Source of the DNA: Eledone cirrhosa
Lineage: Eukaryota; Mollusca; Cephalopoda; Octopoda; Eledonidae
DNA length: 64,000 nt
Reading direction: 5' to 3'
Assembly: GCA_964016885.1 (NCBI GenBank)
Contig: OZ024744.1
Coordinates: 29,856,449-29,920,448, forward strand
The position numbers and the translations under genes are program-made. The notes below the pieces were generated by a model. That model ran no database searches. It worked only from the letters and a program-made list of their open reading frames with translations, and was not told where the DNA came from. This document shows, in pieces, positions 45,001 through 56,398 of this stretch (position 1 is its first letter; each line of letters opens with the position of its first letter).

Positions 45001-46738
45001 TTCCTTCCTTCCTTACTATCTTTTCTTCCTTAGTATCCTTCCTTCCTTCTTTACTATTTTTCCTTCCTTCCTTACTATCTTTCCTTCCTTACAATATTTC
45101 TTTCCTTCCTTACTATCATTCCTTCCTTCCTTACGATATTTCCTTCGTTCCTAACTATATTTCCTTCCATCCTTACTATATTTCCTTCCTTCCTTACTGT
45201 CCTTCCTTCCCTTCTTACTATCTTTCCTTCCTTCCTTACTATCTTTCCCTCCTTCCTTACTATATTTCCTTCCCTCCTTACTATATTTCCTTCTTTCATT
45301 ACTATATTTCCTTCCCTCCCTACTCTCTTTCCTTCCCTCGTTACTATATTTTCTTCCTTCCTTACTATATTTCCTTCCTTACTTGCTATTTTTCTTTCCT
45401 TCCTTACTATCTTTCCTACCTTCCTTACTATATTTCCTTTCTTCCTTACTGTCTTTCCTTCCTTCCTTACTATCTTTCCTTCCCTCCTTACTATATTTCC
45501 TTCCTTACTATATTTCCTCTCTTCCTTACTATCTTTCCTTCCTTCCTGACTATATTTCCTTCCTTCCTAACTATCTTTCTTTCCCTCCTTACTATCTTTG
45601 CTTCCTTACTATCTTTCCTTCGTTCCTTACTATATTTCCTTCCCTCCTTACTATATTTTCGTCCCCGTTACTATATTTCCTTCCTTCCTTACTATCATTC
45701 CTTCCTCCCTTACTACCTTTCCTTCCTTACTATCTTTCTTTCCTCCCTTACTATCTTTCCTTCCTACCTTACTATCTTTCCTTCCCTCCTTACTATCTTT
45801 CCTTCCTCCCTTATTATCTTTCCTTCCCTCCTTACTATTCTTTCCTTCCCTCCTTACTATCTTTCCTGCCCTCCTTACTATCTTTCCTGCCCTCCTTACT
45901 ATCTTTCCTTGCTTCCTTACTATCTTCCCTTCCTTACTATCTTTCCTTCCTTCCTTACTATCTTCCCTTCCTTACTATATTTCCTTCCCTCCTTACTATC
46001 TTTCCTGCCCTCCTTACTATCTTTCCTTCCTTTCTTCCTCTATTTCCTCCCTTCCTTACTATCTTTCCTTATTTCCTTACTATCCTTCCCTTCCTCCTTA
46101 CTATCTTTCCTTCCTTACTATATTTCCTTCCTTCCTTATTATCTTTCCTTCCCTCCTCACTATTCTTTCCTGCCCTCCTTACTACATTTCCTTCCTTCCT
46201 TACTATCTTTCCCTCCCTACTTACAATATTTCCTTCCTTCCTTACTAGCTTTCCTTCCCCCCTTACTATATATTTCCTTCCTTCCTTATTATATTTCCTT
46301 CCTTACTATCTTCCCTTCCCTCCTTACTATATTTCCTTCCTTACTATATTTCCTTCCTTACTTACTATCTCTCCTTCCTTCCTTACTATATTTCCTTCCC
46401 TCCTTACTATATTTACTTCCTTCCTTACTATATTTCCTTCCTTCCTTACTATCTTTCCTTCCCTCCTCACTATTCTTTCCTGCCCTCCTTACTATATTTC
46501 CTTCCTTCCTTACTATCTTTCCTTCCCTACTTACAATCTATCCTTCACTCCTTACTATCTTTCCTTCCCTTCTTACTATATTTCCTTCCTTCCTTACTAT
46601 ATTTCCTTCCTTCCTTGCTATCTTTCCTTCCTTACTATATTTCCTTCTTTCCTTGCTATCTTTCCTTACCTCCTTACTATCTTTCCCTCCTTCCTATCTT
46701 TCCCTCCTTCCTTACTATATTTACTTCCCTCCTTACTA
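39061..46738. repeat. 17-bp pyrimidine satellite, block 1 (7.7 kb)
   Basis: The core unit is CTTTCCTTCCTTACTAT (17 bp), with 13-bp units lacking one TTCC, an A/C choice in TATMTTT, and C/T variation in the TTCC blocks. One strand is almost pure pyrimidine. No unit variant commonly contains a stop in any forward frame, so spurious Leu/Ser/Phe/Pro/Tyr open frames of hundreds of codons appear; I do not annotate these as genes. Longer-range duplications are present. Confidence 0.97.
43191..45247. repeat. Tandem 1,030-bp higher-order duplication inside the satellite
   Basis: The sequence from CCTTATTATCTTTCC at 43191 recurs at 44221 with an offset of 1,030 bp. Rare landmarks repeat in the same order, for example TTACGTACTATATTACG-like, CCTCACTAGTCTTCC and CTATTCTTCCTCCCCTCTTA. 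Every stretch I compared was identical, so the duplication is recent or conversion-maintained. Confidence 0.88.
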
Positions 46739-46744
46739 TTTCAA

Positions 46745-47998
46745 ATAAAACAAAAAAAACCAGCGCAACCATCTCAAGCCGAAATTCAGTTAGTCTTGAA
46801 AGACGCGATGAGAGACATCACTTTTATACAAAAGGATAAACTCTATGGGAGTTTATCCATATTGATGAAAGACGAATTGGCGGCGAAAAAATACTCTGTG
46901 TCGCCAATTCGGTCCACACACTACACCTTCTTCCCCACCTACATGGGTAAAAAAACCCCAGAAGATATGGATAACCACCATCACCCCAAACATAAACTAC
47001 TGGTGGTTACTAATCGGCTTCCTCAATTTAGACGAGGACAACCTCATTTCAATAGGGAAAGCATCCGGCGACGCGTTCAGTGGAACGAGCATCGAAGTTC
47101 TGACCCAAATAAGGCCAGAACGCATCGCCCAAATCCCTGAGCGCGTCATGCTGGATGACCGTACCCACCTCAACATTATTGTGGAGGGTAGGCGTCCCTC
47201 CTGTTACCTCTGTGGCAATAGAGGTCACCTGAGGGCTGCCTGTCCCCAGCTCACACAGAAAAAAACACTGCTACCCCCCCCCCCCCCCCACAACAACAAC
47301 AACAACAACAAACACGTGAAAAAATAACACAGAATACCGTCCCACCCAATCCCTCCCCACCCAAAACAAATACAAAAACCCACTCACCGCAAACACTACC
47401 AAAAAACATACCCCTCCCACCCAACAAGGAAGACGAACCCTTTCGTCGCAAGACGAAAAAGATCCCTTCCAACAAGTAAAAAGAAAGAAGAGGAGACGCA
47501 CCACAGACACACATGTTAACTTTAACCCCCCCCCCCCAAGAGAACACAAACTACACACAAACCACCCCTCCCTGTCACACAACACTAACTGCTACACAAG
47601 AAAAGACCTTACAATATACATACATGAACACAGACAACAAAGAATTACGGAAAACAATTTCAGCAAACCCTTCGGTCCAAACTGAAGGGCCTAACTTTAT
47701 AACTGCTGTGGGACTACCTCATTTAAAAATGATAAAAGTCCCAATGCACTTGTACAAAACACTCAAAATAAATTTCACGGAGGACGTGTCCCCCCCCCCC
47801 CCCTGTGCCAAACCAATCAACCGCGTCCTCCTAAAAAATGTCACCCACCCCCACCCAGACACCCACTCAACCACAAACACCCCAACCCCACAACACACCG
47901 ATGCCCCTTCACTTCCACAAACCACCACCCCACCCAACAACCCATCCCCAACCAGCATGGAAATTGAGCGGCCCGTTTCCCGGGACGCAGAAAGGTAA
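46745..47998 (+). pseudogene. Tx1-like ORF1 with CCHC zinc knuckle, frameshifted
   Basis: The first piece reads KPAQPSQAEIQLVLKDAMRD and RLYGSLSILMKD-like sequence. After a frame break near 46975 another frame continues with GKASGDAFSGTS, the knuckle CYLCGNRGHLRAAC (C-x2-C-x4-H-x4-C) and a Pro/Thr-rich tail ending SRDAER at a TAA inside AGGTAAGTG (47993-48001). C runs of 16, 12 and 13 bases occur at 47274, 47526 and 47791; some of the frame loss may trace to them. Role inferred from the family: RNA-binding ORF1 protein. Confidence 0.78.
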
Positions 47999-48022
47999 GT
48001 GCCTTTTCTCCTTACCACCAAC

Positions 48023-50973
48023 ATGGCTGTGCTAAGAGTAGGGTGTCTAAATGCGCGTGGCCTAAGCTCGTCTTGGAAGCAAGCAATGCTTCTAAATGAG
48101 CTCAGGTCACAATCTATAAATGTGATGGTTATCTGCGAGGCCCTGATCAGCAGCATGCGACAGCTAGCCCACACCTTTGACGACTTTGAGATGCACGCAT
48201 CTCTCTGTCAGCCCGGAGGTGGGGGTGGGGTTGTCGTTCTGCTGCAAAAACATATGGGCCTTGCAACACAGATAGTTCACTTGGACCCAGGGGGTCGACT
48301 GGTGGTGCTGGACCTTGGCAGTGGTGAAGGTAGAGCCTTTAGGCTGGTAGCCGCATATGCCCCTTTTGGGACAGAGCGGCCCGACTTTTTCCAGCGTCTG
48401 GAGTCTTTTCTAGGGACGTCCCGTTCCCTGCTTTTAGTGGGGGATTGGAATGGTATCCTGGATGCACGTTGGGACTATGCAGGGGCATGTCCCGATAGAG
48501 AGGGGTGCAACAGCCTCAAGGGGTTACTCGGCCGATTTGACCTGGCCGATAGATTTCGACTAGATTTTCCGACGGTGCCAACCTGGTCTTGGTCAAATCG
48601 CAGCGGATCATCTAGGTCGTACCTAGATAGATTTTTAGTTAGAAATAAGGACAGGGACTTTTTAAGTTGTCCAGAAATGCTCATGGTTGGCTATTCAGAC
48701 CACAAGTTGGTGACCTGCATGGTCAACCTTGATAGAACGCATAGACAGGGCCCCGGTTACTGGAAGCTCAACTTGTCCTTGCCGGCAAGTAGAGCCTACA
48801 GGGATCGGATTAGTACGTTAGTTAAGGAACGGTTGACTGGAGCGATCGTCAACAGCAGGTGGTGGGTATCTCTAAAGAGAGAGATTAGAGTAGTCTCGAT
48901 AGAATTTAGTAAGGTTCTAGCTGCGGATAGGAATAGGAAGGAAAGGGAGCTAATAGATAGAGTAGAAGAGGCAATTAGAAGAGGCGACGTGGCCAGAGTG
49001 CTAGCGTCGAGAACGGCTTTGAGCCAGTTTTTCGACGCGAAGCACGAAGGCTGCGTTGTCCGAAGTAAAATACGTGCTCTAGGGAACGAGGGGACCAAAG
49101 CTGTTAGCTGGGCCCGCGTGACAGAGGCCAACAGTGGAACTAAATCCACCATCCGGTCTTTGCGAGACCTGGATGGACGGGCGATTCTTGAGCCTAAGCA
49201 GATGTGTGAGGCCTTTCAAAGGCACTTTGCCCGACTGTTCGGGAGGGGCGGGGAGCCGGTTGGGAACGTGGACTTCGGTCCATACCTCGACGGCCTGCCG
49301 CGCCTCTCGGACAGGGAGGCGAAGTCCTGCGAGGAGCCGATTTCGGCCGCTGAGATAGAGGACGTGCTGAGCCAATGCGGCAAACGCAAATCCCCGGGTC
49401 TCGATGGTCTTCCTTACGAATTATATCTAGCTATGCCGGACTTGTTCCCCGATCTCCTCGAGGCGGTCTACTGCAACTGGCAACAGAACGGGAGAATTCC
49501 CTGTACTGTGACCAAGGGCGTAGTCACGCTAGTGAGGAAGGACGAGAACAAGGGGGACGAAATAAGTAACTTCAGGCCCATAACTCTGCTAAATACAGAG
49601 TTACAGATTTTGGCCAAGGTGCTAGCAAAGAGGTTGGTGCTTGTCGTGGGCAACCTGGTGGGAGATGCGCAGCCATGCGCTATCCCGTCCAGGTCCATCC
49701 ATGACAACCTCCACCTCATGCGATACATCATAGAGAGGGTTGGGAACGAACCCGGCTTTGGTGGGGCTCTGATCAACTTGGATCAATCTAAGGCGTTCGA
49801 TAGGGTCGACCATGGTTACCTGGATGCGGTGCTAGCGGCGGCAGGCTTCGGACCGGTTTTCAAGGGCTGGATCACTGTTATGCACAGCAGCCGCATCTGC
49901 TCTAGGGTCAAGGTGAACGGCTACCTCTCGGAGCCGTTCAAAATCGCGCGGTCCATCCGACAAGGGTGCCCTCTCTCCTCCCTTCTGTATGTGTTGATTC
50001 TCGAGCCACAACTGCGGAAGTTGGAGTTGTTGCAGGGCATCCCTTTGGAACCGGGATTGCGGAAAGCGGTGTCGGCCTACGCCGATGACGTGACAGTAAT
50101 GGTGTCGACGGCCTCCGAAATCGAGGCGGTCGGCACCTTACTGGAGGAGTACGAAAGGTTCACAGGGGCTAAGCTGAACCGGGACAAGTCGATCGGTTTG
50201 CAACTCGGCACGTGGAGGGGCAGACCGATGCCCTCCGATGGCGTCGTCGGACGCTGGACGGAGGGCCCGGTGAAGTTGCTCGGGGTCTGGTTCGGACCGG
50301 ACCTCCAGGTGGAGAAAAACTGGGCGGAGGTTACGAACAGGGTGTTTGCACTGACCCAGAAGTGGGCCAGTTGCAAACTATCCCTGAAAGGTCGGGCGGA
50401 GGTGGCGAACACCTACATAGCGTCCGTCATCTACTACCGCCTGGCCGTAGTGCCCTGCCCAAGGGAAACCCTCACCAAGATGGAGCGCGCACTCTTCCAA
50501 TTCCTTTGGAAGAGGCGGGCTCCTATGGTGAGGAGATCCATCTGCTGTCAACACCCTTCGAAAGGAGGGCTGGGGATGCCGTGGCTAATGATGCGTAAAC
50601 ACGCATTAAGGCTACGGCACCTCTACGTATTCCTCACCGGACAACCGGTGTGGGCCTCGTTTGTGAGACGAACCTTTCCCAGACTCGTCTCACTCACCGA
50701 GCTGCAATCCTGGGCCAAGCAAAGACCGAGAAAACTGGGCGCCTGGCACACTGAGTGTGCCCAGGCGCTCACGGCCCTCTGGCAGGCGGATCCGGTTATC
50801 AGTGGAGACTCCACCGCATCATTCTATAGAGGGCTGGTACGCAGCAGGTGCGACGACGCCCTCGGAGAAGCCCTAGACATGGAGGAGGACGAACTGGCCA
50901 GCCTGTTCGGTAGGACATTCAGCCCGGGACCTATGGCCAACTTCCAGAAGTCCCTGGCCTGGCAGTGCTACCG
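48023..50973 (+). CDS. Tx1-like ORF2 (APE + RT), open but 3'-truncated into satellite
   Basis: Starts MAVLRVGCLNARGLSS, 24 bases after the ORF1 stop. The APE part shows ICEALIS, GDWNGILDARWD, SSRSYLDRFLV and YSDHKLV. RT motifs are KSPGLDGLPYEL, NFRPITLLNTELQ, LINLDQSKAFDRVDH, IRQGCPLSSLLY and SAYADDVTVM near residue 685. About 983 element codons are uninterrupted, up to FQKSLAWQCYR. After this the frame runs into satellite and stops at 51160. The C-terminal CCHC-like motif and 3' UTR are absent, so the element could not be copied in cis in the usual way, although the catalytic domains are intact. Confidence 0.88.
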
Positions 50974-53900
50974 TAATCCTTACAATATTTCCTTCCCACC
51001 TTACTATATTTCCTTCCCTCCTTACTATATTTCCTTCCTTACTATCTTTCATTCCTACCTTACTCTCTTTCCTTCCTTCCTTCCTATCATTCCCTCCTTA
51101 CTATATTTCCTTCCTTACTATATTTCCTTCCTTTCTTACTATCTTTCCTTCCTTCCTTAGTATTCTTCCTTCCTTCCTTACTATTTTTCCTTCCTTACTA
51201 TCTTTCCTTCCTTACTATATTTCCTTCCTTCATTACTATCTTATCTTCCCTCCCTACTATATTTCCTTCCTTCCTTACTATCTTCCCTTCCCTTCTTACT
51301 ATACTTCCTGCCTTCCTTACTATCTTTCCTTCCCTTCTTACTATATTTCCTTCCTTACTCTCTTTCCTTCCTTCCTTACTATATTTTCTCCGTTCCTTAC
51401 TATCTTTCCTTCCCTCCTTACTATATTTCCTTCCTTCCTTACTCTCTTTCCTTCCCTCCTTACTATCTTTCCTTCCTTCCTTACTATCTTTCCTTCCCTC
51501 CTTACTATAATTCCTCCCGTCCTTACTATCTTTCCTTCCCTCCTTACTATATTTCCTTCCTTCCTTACTCTCTTTCCTTCCCTCCTTACTATCTTTCCTT
51601 CCTTCTTTACTGTATTTCCTTCCCTCCTTACTATATTTCCTTCCTTACTATCATTCCTTCTTTCCTTACTATATTTCCTTCCCTTCTTACTATATTTCCT
51701 ACTCGCCTTACTATCTCTCCTTCCTTCCTTACTATCTTTCCTTCCTTCCTTACTATCTTTCCTTCCTACTTACTATCTTTCCTTCCTTCCTTACTATCTT
51801 TCCTTCCTTCGTTATTATATTTCCTTCCTTCCTTACTATCTTTCCTTCCTTCCTTACAATCTTTCCTTCCTACCTTACTCTCTTTCCTTCCTTCCTTACT
51901 ATCTTTCCTTCCCTTCTTACTATCTTTCCTTCCTTACTATCCTTCTTCCTTCCTTACTATCTTTCCCTCATTCCTTACTATCTTTCCTTCCTTCCTTACT
52001 ATTTTTCCTCCCTTCCTTACTATCTTTCCCCCCTTCCTTACTATATTTCCTTCCTTACTATCTTTCCTTCCTTCCTTACTATATATTCCTTCCTTCCTTA
52101 CTAAATTTCCTTCCTTGCTTACTATATTTCCTTCCTTCCTTACTATCTTTCCCTCCTTCCTTACTATATTTCCTTCCTTACTATCTTTCTTCCTTCCTTA
52201 CTATCCTTCCTTCCTTCTTTCCTTTCTATCGTTCCTTCCTTCCTTACTAACTTTCCTTCCCTCCTTACTATATTTCCTTCCTTCCTTACTATCTTTCCTT
52301 CCCTCCTTACTATCTGTCCTTCCTTCCTTACTATCTTTCCTTCCCTCCTTACTATAATTCCTCCCATTCTTACTATCTTTCCTTCCCTCCTTACTATATT
52401 TCCTTCCTTCCTTACTCTCTTTCCTTCCCTCCTTACTATCTTTCCTTCCTTCTTTACTGTATTTCCTTCCCTCCTTACTATATTTCCTTCCTTACTATCA
52501 TTCCTTCTTTCCTTACTATATTTCCTTCCCTTCCTACTATATTTCCTTCCCTCCTTACTATCTCTCCTTCCTTCCTTACTATCTTTCCTTCCTTCCTTAC
52601 TATCTTTCCTTCCTAATTACTATCTTTCCTTCCTTCCTTATTATATTTCCTTCCTTCCTTTCTATCTTTCCTTCCTTCCTTACTATCTTTCCTCCCTTCC
52701 TTACTATCTTTCCCCCCTTCCTTACTATATTTCCTTCCTTACTATCTTTCCTTCCTTCCTTACTATATATTCCTTCCTTCCTTACTAAATTTCCTTCCTT
52801 GCTTACTATATTTCCTTCCTTCCTTACTATCTTTCCCTCCTTCCTTACTATATTTCCTTCCTTACTATCTTTCCTTCCTTCCTTACTATCCTTCCTTCCT
52901 TCTTTCCTTTCTATCGTTCCTTCCTTCCTTACTAACTTTCCTTCCCTCCTTACTATATTTCCTTCCTTCCTTACTATCTTTTCTTCCCTCCTTACTATCT
53001 TTCCTTCCTTTCTTACTGTCATTCCTTCCTTTCTTACTATCTTTCCTTCCTTACTATCTTTCCTTCCCTCCTTACTGTCATTCCTTCCCTCCTTACTATA
53101 TTTCCTTCTTTACTATCTTTCCTTCTTTCCTTACAATATTTCCTTCCTTCCTTACTATCTTTCCTTCCCTCCTTACTATATTTCCTTCTTCCTTACTATC
53201 TTTCCTTCCATCCTTACTATATTTCCTTCCTTACTATATTTCCTTCCTTCCTTACTATCTTTCCTTCCCTCCTTACTATATTTCCTTCCTTCCTTGCTAT
53301 CTTTCCTTCCCTCCCTACTATATTTCCTTCCTTACTATCTTTCCTTCCCTTCTTACTATCTTTCCTTCCTTCCTTACTATCTTTCCTTCCCTCCTTACTA
53401 TCTTTCCTTCCAACCGTACTATATTTCCTTCCGTCATTACTATCTTTCCTTCCCTCCTTACTATATTTTCTTCCCTCCTTACTATCTTTCCTTCCCTCCC
53501 TACTATATTTCCTTCCTTCCTTACTATCTTTCCTTCCCTTCTTACTATATTTCCTCCCTTCCTTATTCTCTTTCCTTCCCTCCTTACTATCTTTCCTTTC
53601 TCCTTTACTGTCTTTCCTTCCCTCCTTACTATATTTCCTTCCTTACTATCTTTCCTTCTTTCCTTACTATATTTCCTTCCCTTCTTACTATATTTTCTTC
53701 CATCCTTACTATCTCTCCTTCCTTCCTTACTATCTTCCCTCCCTTTCTTACTATCTTTCCTTCCTCCTTACTATCTTTCCTTCCTTCCTTACTATCTTCC
53801 CTTCCTTCGTTATTATATTTCCTTTCTTCCTTACTATCTTTCCTTCCTTCCTTACAATCTTTCCTTCCTACCTTACTCTCTTTCCTTCCTTCCTTACTAT

Positions 53901-54618
53901 CTTTCCTCTCTTCGTTACTATCTTTCCTTCCCTTCTTACTATCTTTCCTTCCTTCCTTACTATCTTTCCTTCCTTCCTTACTATCTTTCCTTCCTTCCTT
54001 ACTATCTTCCCTCCTTCCTTACTATCTTTCCTTCCTTCCTTACTATCTATCCTCCCTTCCTTACTATCTTTCCCTCCTTCCTTACTATATTTCCTTCCTT
54101 ACTATTTTTTCTTCCTTCCTTACTATATTTCCTTCCTTCCTTACTAAATTTCCTACCTTCCTTACTATATTTCCTTCCTTCCTTACTATCTTTCCCTCCT
54201 TCCTTACTATATTTCCTTCCTTACTATCTTTCCTTTCTTCCTTACTATCCTTCCTTCCTTGTTTCCTTTTTATCGTTCCTTCCTTCCTTACTATCTTTCC
54301 TTCCCTCCTTACTATATTTCATTCCATCCTTACTATCTTTCCTTCCTTCCTTACTATCTTTCCATCCTTCCTTACTATCTTTCCTTCCTTACTATCTTTC
54401 CTTCCTTCCCTACTATCTTTGCTTCCTTACTATCTTACCTTCCTTCCTCACTAGTCTTCCTTCCTTCCTTACTATCTTTCCGTCATTCGTTACTATATTT
54501 CCTTCCTTACTATATTTCCTTCCTTACTATATTTCCTTCCCTCCTTACTATCTTTCCTTCCCTCCTTTATCTCTTTCCTCCCTTCCTTACTATCTTTCCT
54601 TCCTTCCTTACTATCTTT
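50974..54618. repeat. 17-bp pyrimidine satellite, block 2 (3.6 kb)
   Basis: The same unit as block 1. A landmark unit with CTTACTATAATTCCTCCC occurs at about 51502 and 52350, and flanking variants repeat in the same order, so an approximately 848-bp higher-order duplication is present. Confidence 0.95.
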
Positions 54619-54623
54619 CTTTA

Positions 54624-54651
54624 AGGGGAAGATAAGCTTACATCTTCCCCT
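54624..54651 (+). other. Perfect 10-bp hairpin at LINE 5' end
   Basis: AGGGGAAGAT and ATCTTCCCCT pair perfectly around the loop AAGCTTAC, starting about five bases inside the satellite/element junction. It may mark the transcript 5' end; function unknown. Confidence 0.55.
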
Positions 54652-54738
54652 GCCACTGTCACAGTAGCAGAGGTCAAAGACAAAGGTCAGCCAGAGGAAG
54701 GATTTTCTCCAACTGCTGACCAACAACTTGATGTTGCC

Positions 54739-56374
54739 ATGGCAACAAACCAAAGAACCAGCGGCACCAGCAACCACAACAACAACAAAAATGCTACGGA
54801 CGAAAACAACACCAATAACAATAACAACAACAACAAGACCAATAACTGTGATAACAACAACAATGATAACAACAGCAACACCAACTACAACAGCAACACA
54901 AACAAGGAAAAGGTCTCCTTCGCCGAGACGGCAAGGAAAACCCTCGACTATCTGCCAGTAGATATAACCAAAGCGCAGGAGCTACTGGCAGATGCCTAAA
55001 AATACATAGTGTACGGGGAAAATGGTGCATGTTCGATCCCACCCCCCCCCCCCGGAACTAAAAAGCCAGAGATTCCTAAACACTGTCATGTTTAGGACAA
55101 TCTCAAATAAAAGCAAAAAACCAGCTCAACCATCACAGAGTGAGATAGAGCTGGTTTTAAAAGACGTCGTGAAGGACATCACCTTCATTCAGAAGGATAG
55201 ACTCTACGGGAGTCTATCCATTCTCATGAAGGACAGAGACACAGCAGTGAAACTGTCCATCAAACCAATTACATCCACCGCATACACCTTCTACCCTACG
55301 TACATGGGTAGAAGGACACACAAAATAAAAATCCACACCATCCTGCCGATTATGGACATATGGTGGGTTTTGACAGGTTTCCTGAACCTGGATGATGACA
55401 CGCTGGTGTCCATGGGAAAGGCATCGGGTGATGCGTTCAGTGGAACGAGCCTCGAACTTGTAGTTCAAATGAGGCCCGAAAGGATCGCCCAGATCCCTGA
55501 ACGCCTCATACTGGATGATCAAACTTTCATCAACATTACCGTTGAGGGTAGGCGGCTCTCGTGTTACCTTTGTGGAACCAGAGGTCACCTGAGGGCTGTC
55601 TGTCCCCAACTTAATAAGAAAACCCCAATCCTGCCTACACCACCAACAACTGCACAACCAACACAACCACCACAACCACCACAACCACCACTATAAAAAC
55701 AACAACCACAGCTCAAACCAAACAAAACAATGTCCAACCCCCCCCCCCTAAAAAAACAATTCCCAAAACACCCGCACCGCACACACAACCCGAAAAAAAT
55801 ATACCCCACCCCTCCAACGCGGAAGATGACCCTCGTTCGTCGTCAGACGAGGAGGAGCACTTCCACACAATCAAAAGAAAAAAAGAAAACACACCTCAGA
55901 CACACAAATGAAAACATAACACTGACACCAACACACAAGAGCACACAACAACAGCAAACAAATAACACCACACAAAAACGAAAACATGCATACACATACA
56001 TAAACACAAGAAACAAAAAACTGTTAAACATTGTGTACGACAACAATTTAATAAAAACCCAAGGGCCTAACTTCACCCAGGCAGGGGATTTCCCCCACCT
56101 CAAAATGATTAAGGCCCCAAAGGACACTTATAAAACTCTAAAAGACAACTTTAAAGAGGACGTGTCCCCCCCCCTCCCCTGCGTCGGGCCCATTAACCGC
56201 GTCCTCCTAAAAAACTACCCCACCCTCTCCCCAAACACCCACACAACTCCAAACACCCCAACCACACAACACACTGATGCCCCTACACTTCCACAAACCA
56301 CCACCCCACCCAACAACCCATCTCCCACCCTCATGGAAATTGTGCAGCCCGATAACCAGGACGCAGAGAGGTAA
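54739..56374 (+). pseudogene. Tx1-like ORF1 with CCHC zinc knuckle, broken
   Basis: Starts MATNQRTSGTSNHNNNK with an Asn-rich stretch, then KEKVSFAETARKTLDYLPVD, the counterpart of the SFA block in the TAA-inserted family. After a stop at 54999 a second frame (from 55022) carries PSQSEIELVLKDVVKDITF, RIAQIPERLILDD and the knuckle CYLCGTRGHLRAVC, ending in a Pro-rich tail and a stop near 55696. A third piece (55730-56374) ends NQDAER at a TAA within AGGTAAGTG (56369-56377). C runs lie at 55042, 55738 and 56166. Not translatable as one protein. Confidence 0.78.
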
Positions 56375-56398
56375 GTGCCTTTTCTCTTCACCACTAAC

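Larger units (their letters stand above)
46739..50973 (+). mobile_element. Tx1-like LINE, satellite-inserted family, copy 1, truncated at both ends
   Basis: Satellite DNA passes at about 46739 into TCAAATAAAACAAAAAAAAC, which in the second copy lies about 480 bp inside the element (55099), so the 5' end is missing. The 3' end stops inside ORF2 at TGGCAGTGCTACCG (50973), and satellite resumes at once. ORF1 remains in pieces, while ORF2 is open to the break. It is related to, but distinct from, the TAA-inserted Tx1-like family. Confidence 0.87.

Noticed and set aside
45383..46744. Satellite frame that continues into the LINE ORF1
   Set aside because: It is chance read-through from satellite into the truncated element, not a fusion protein.
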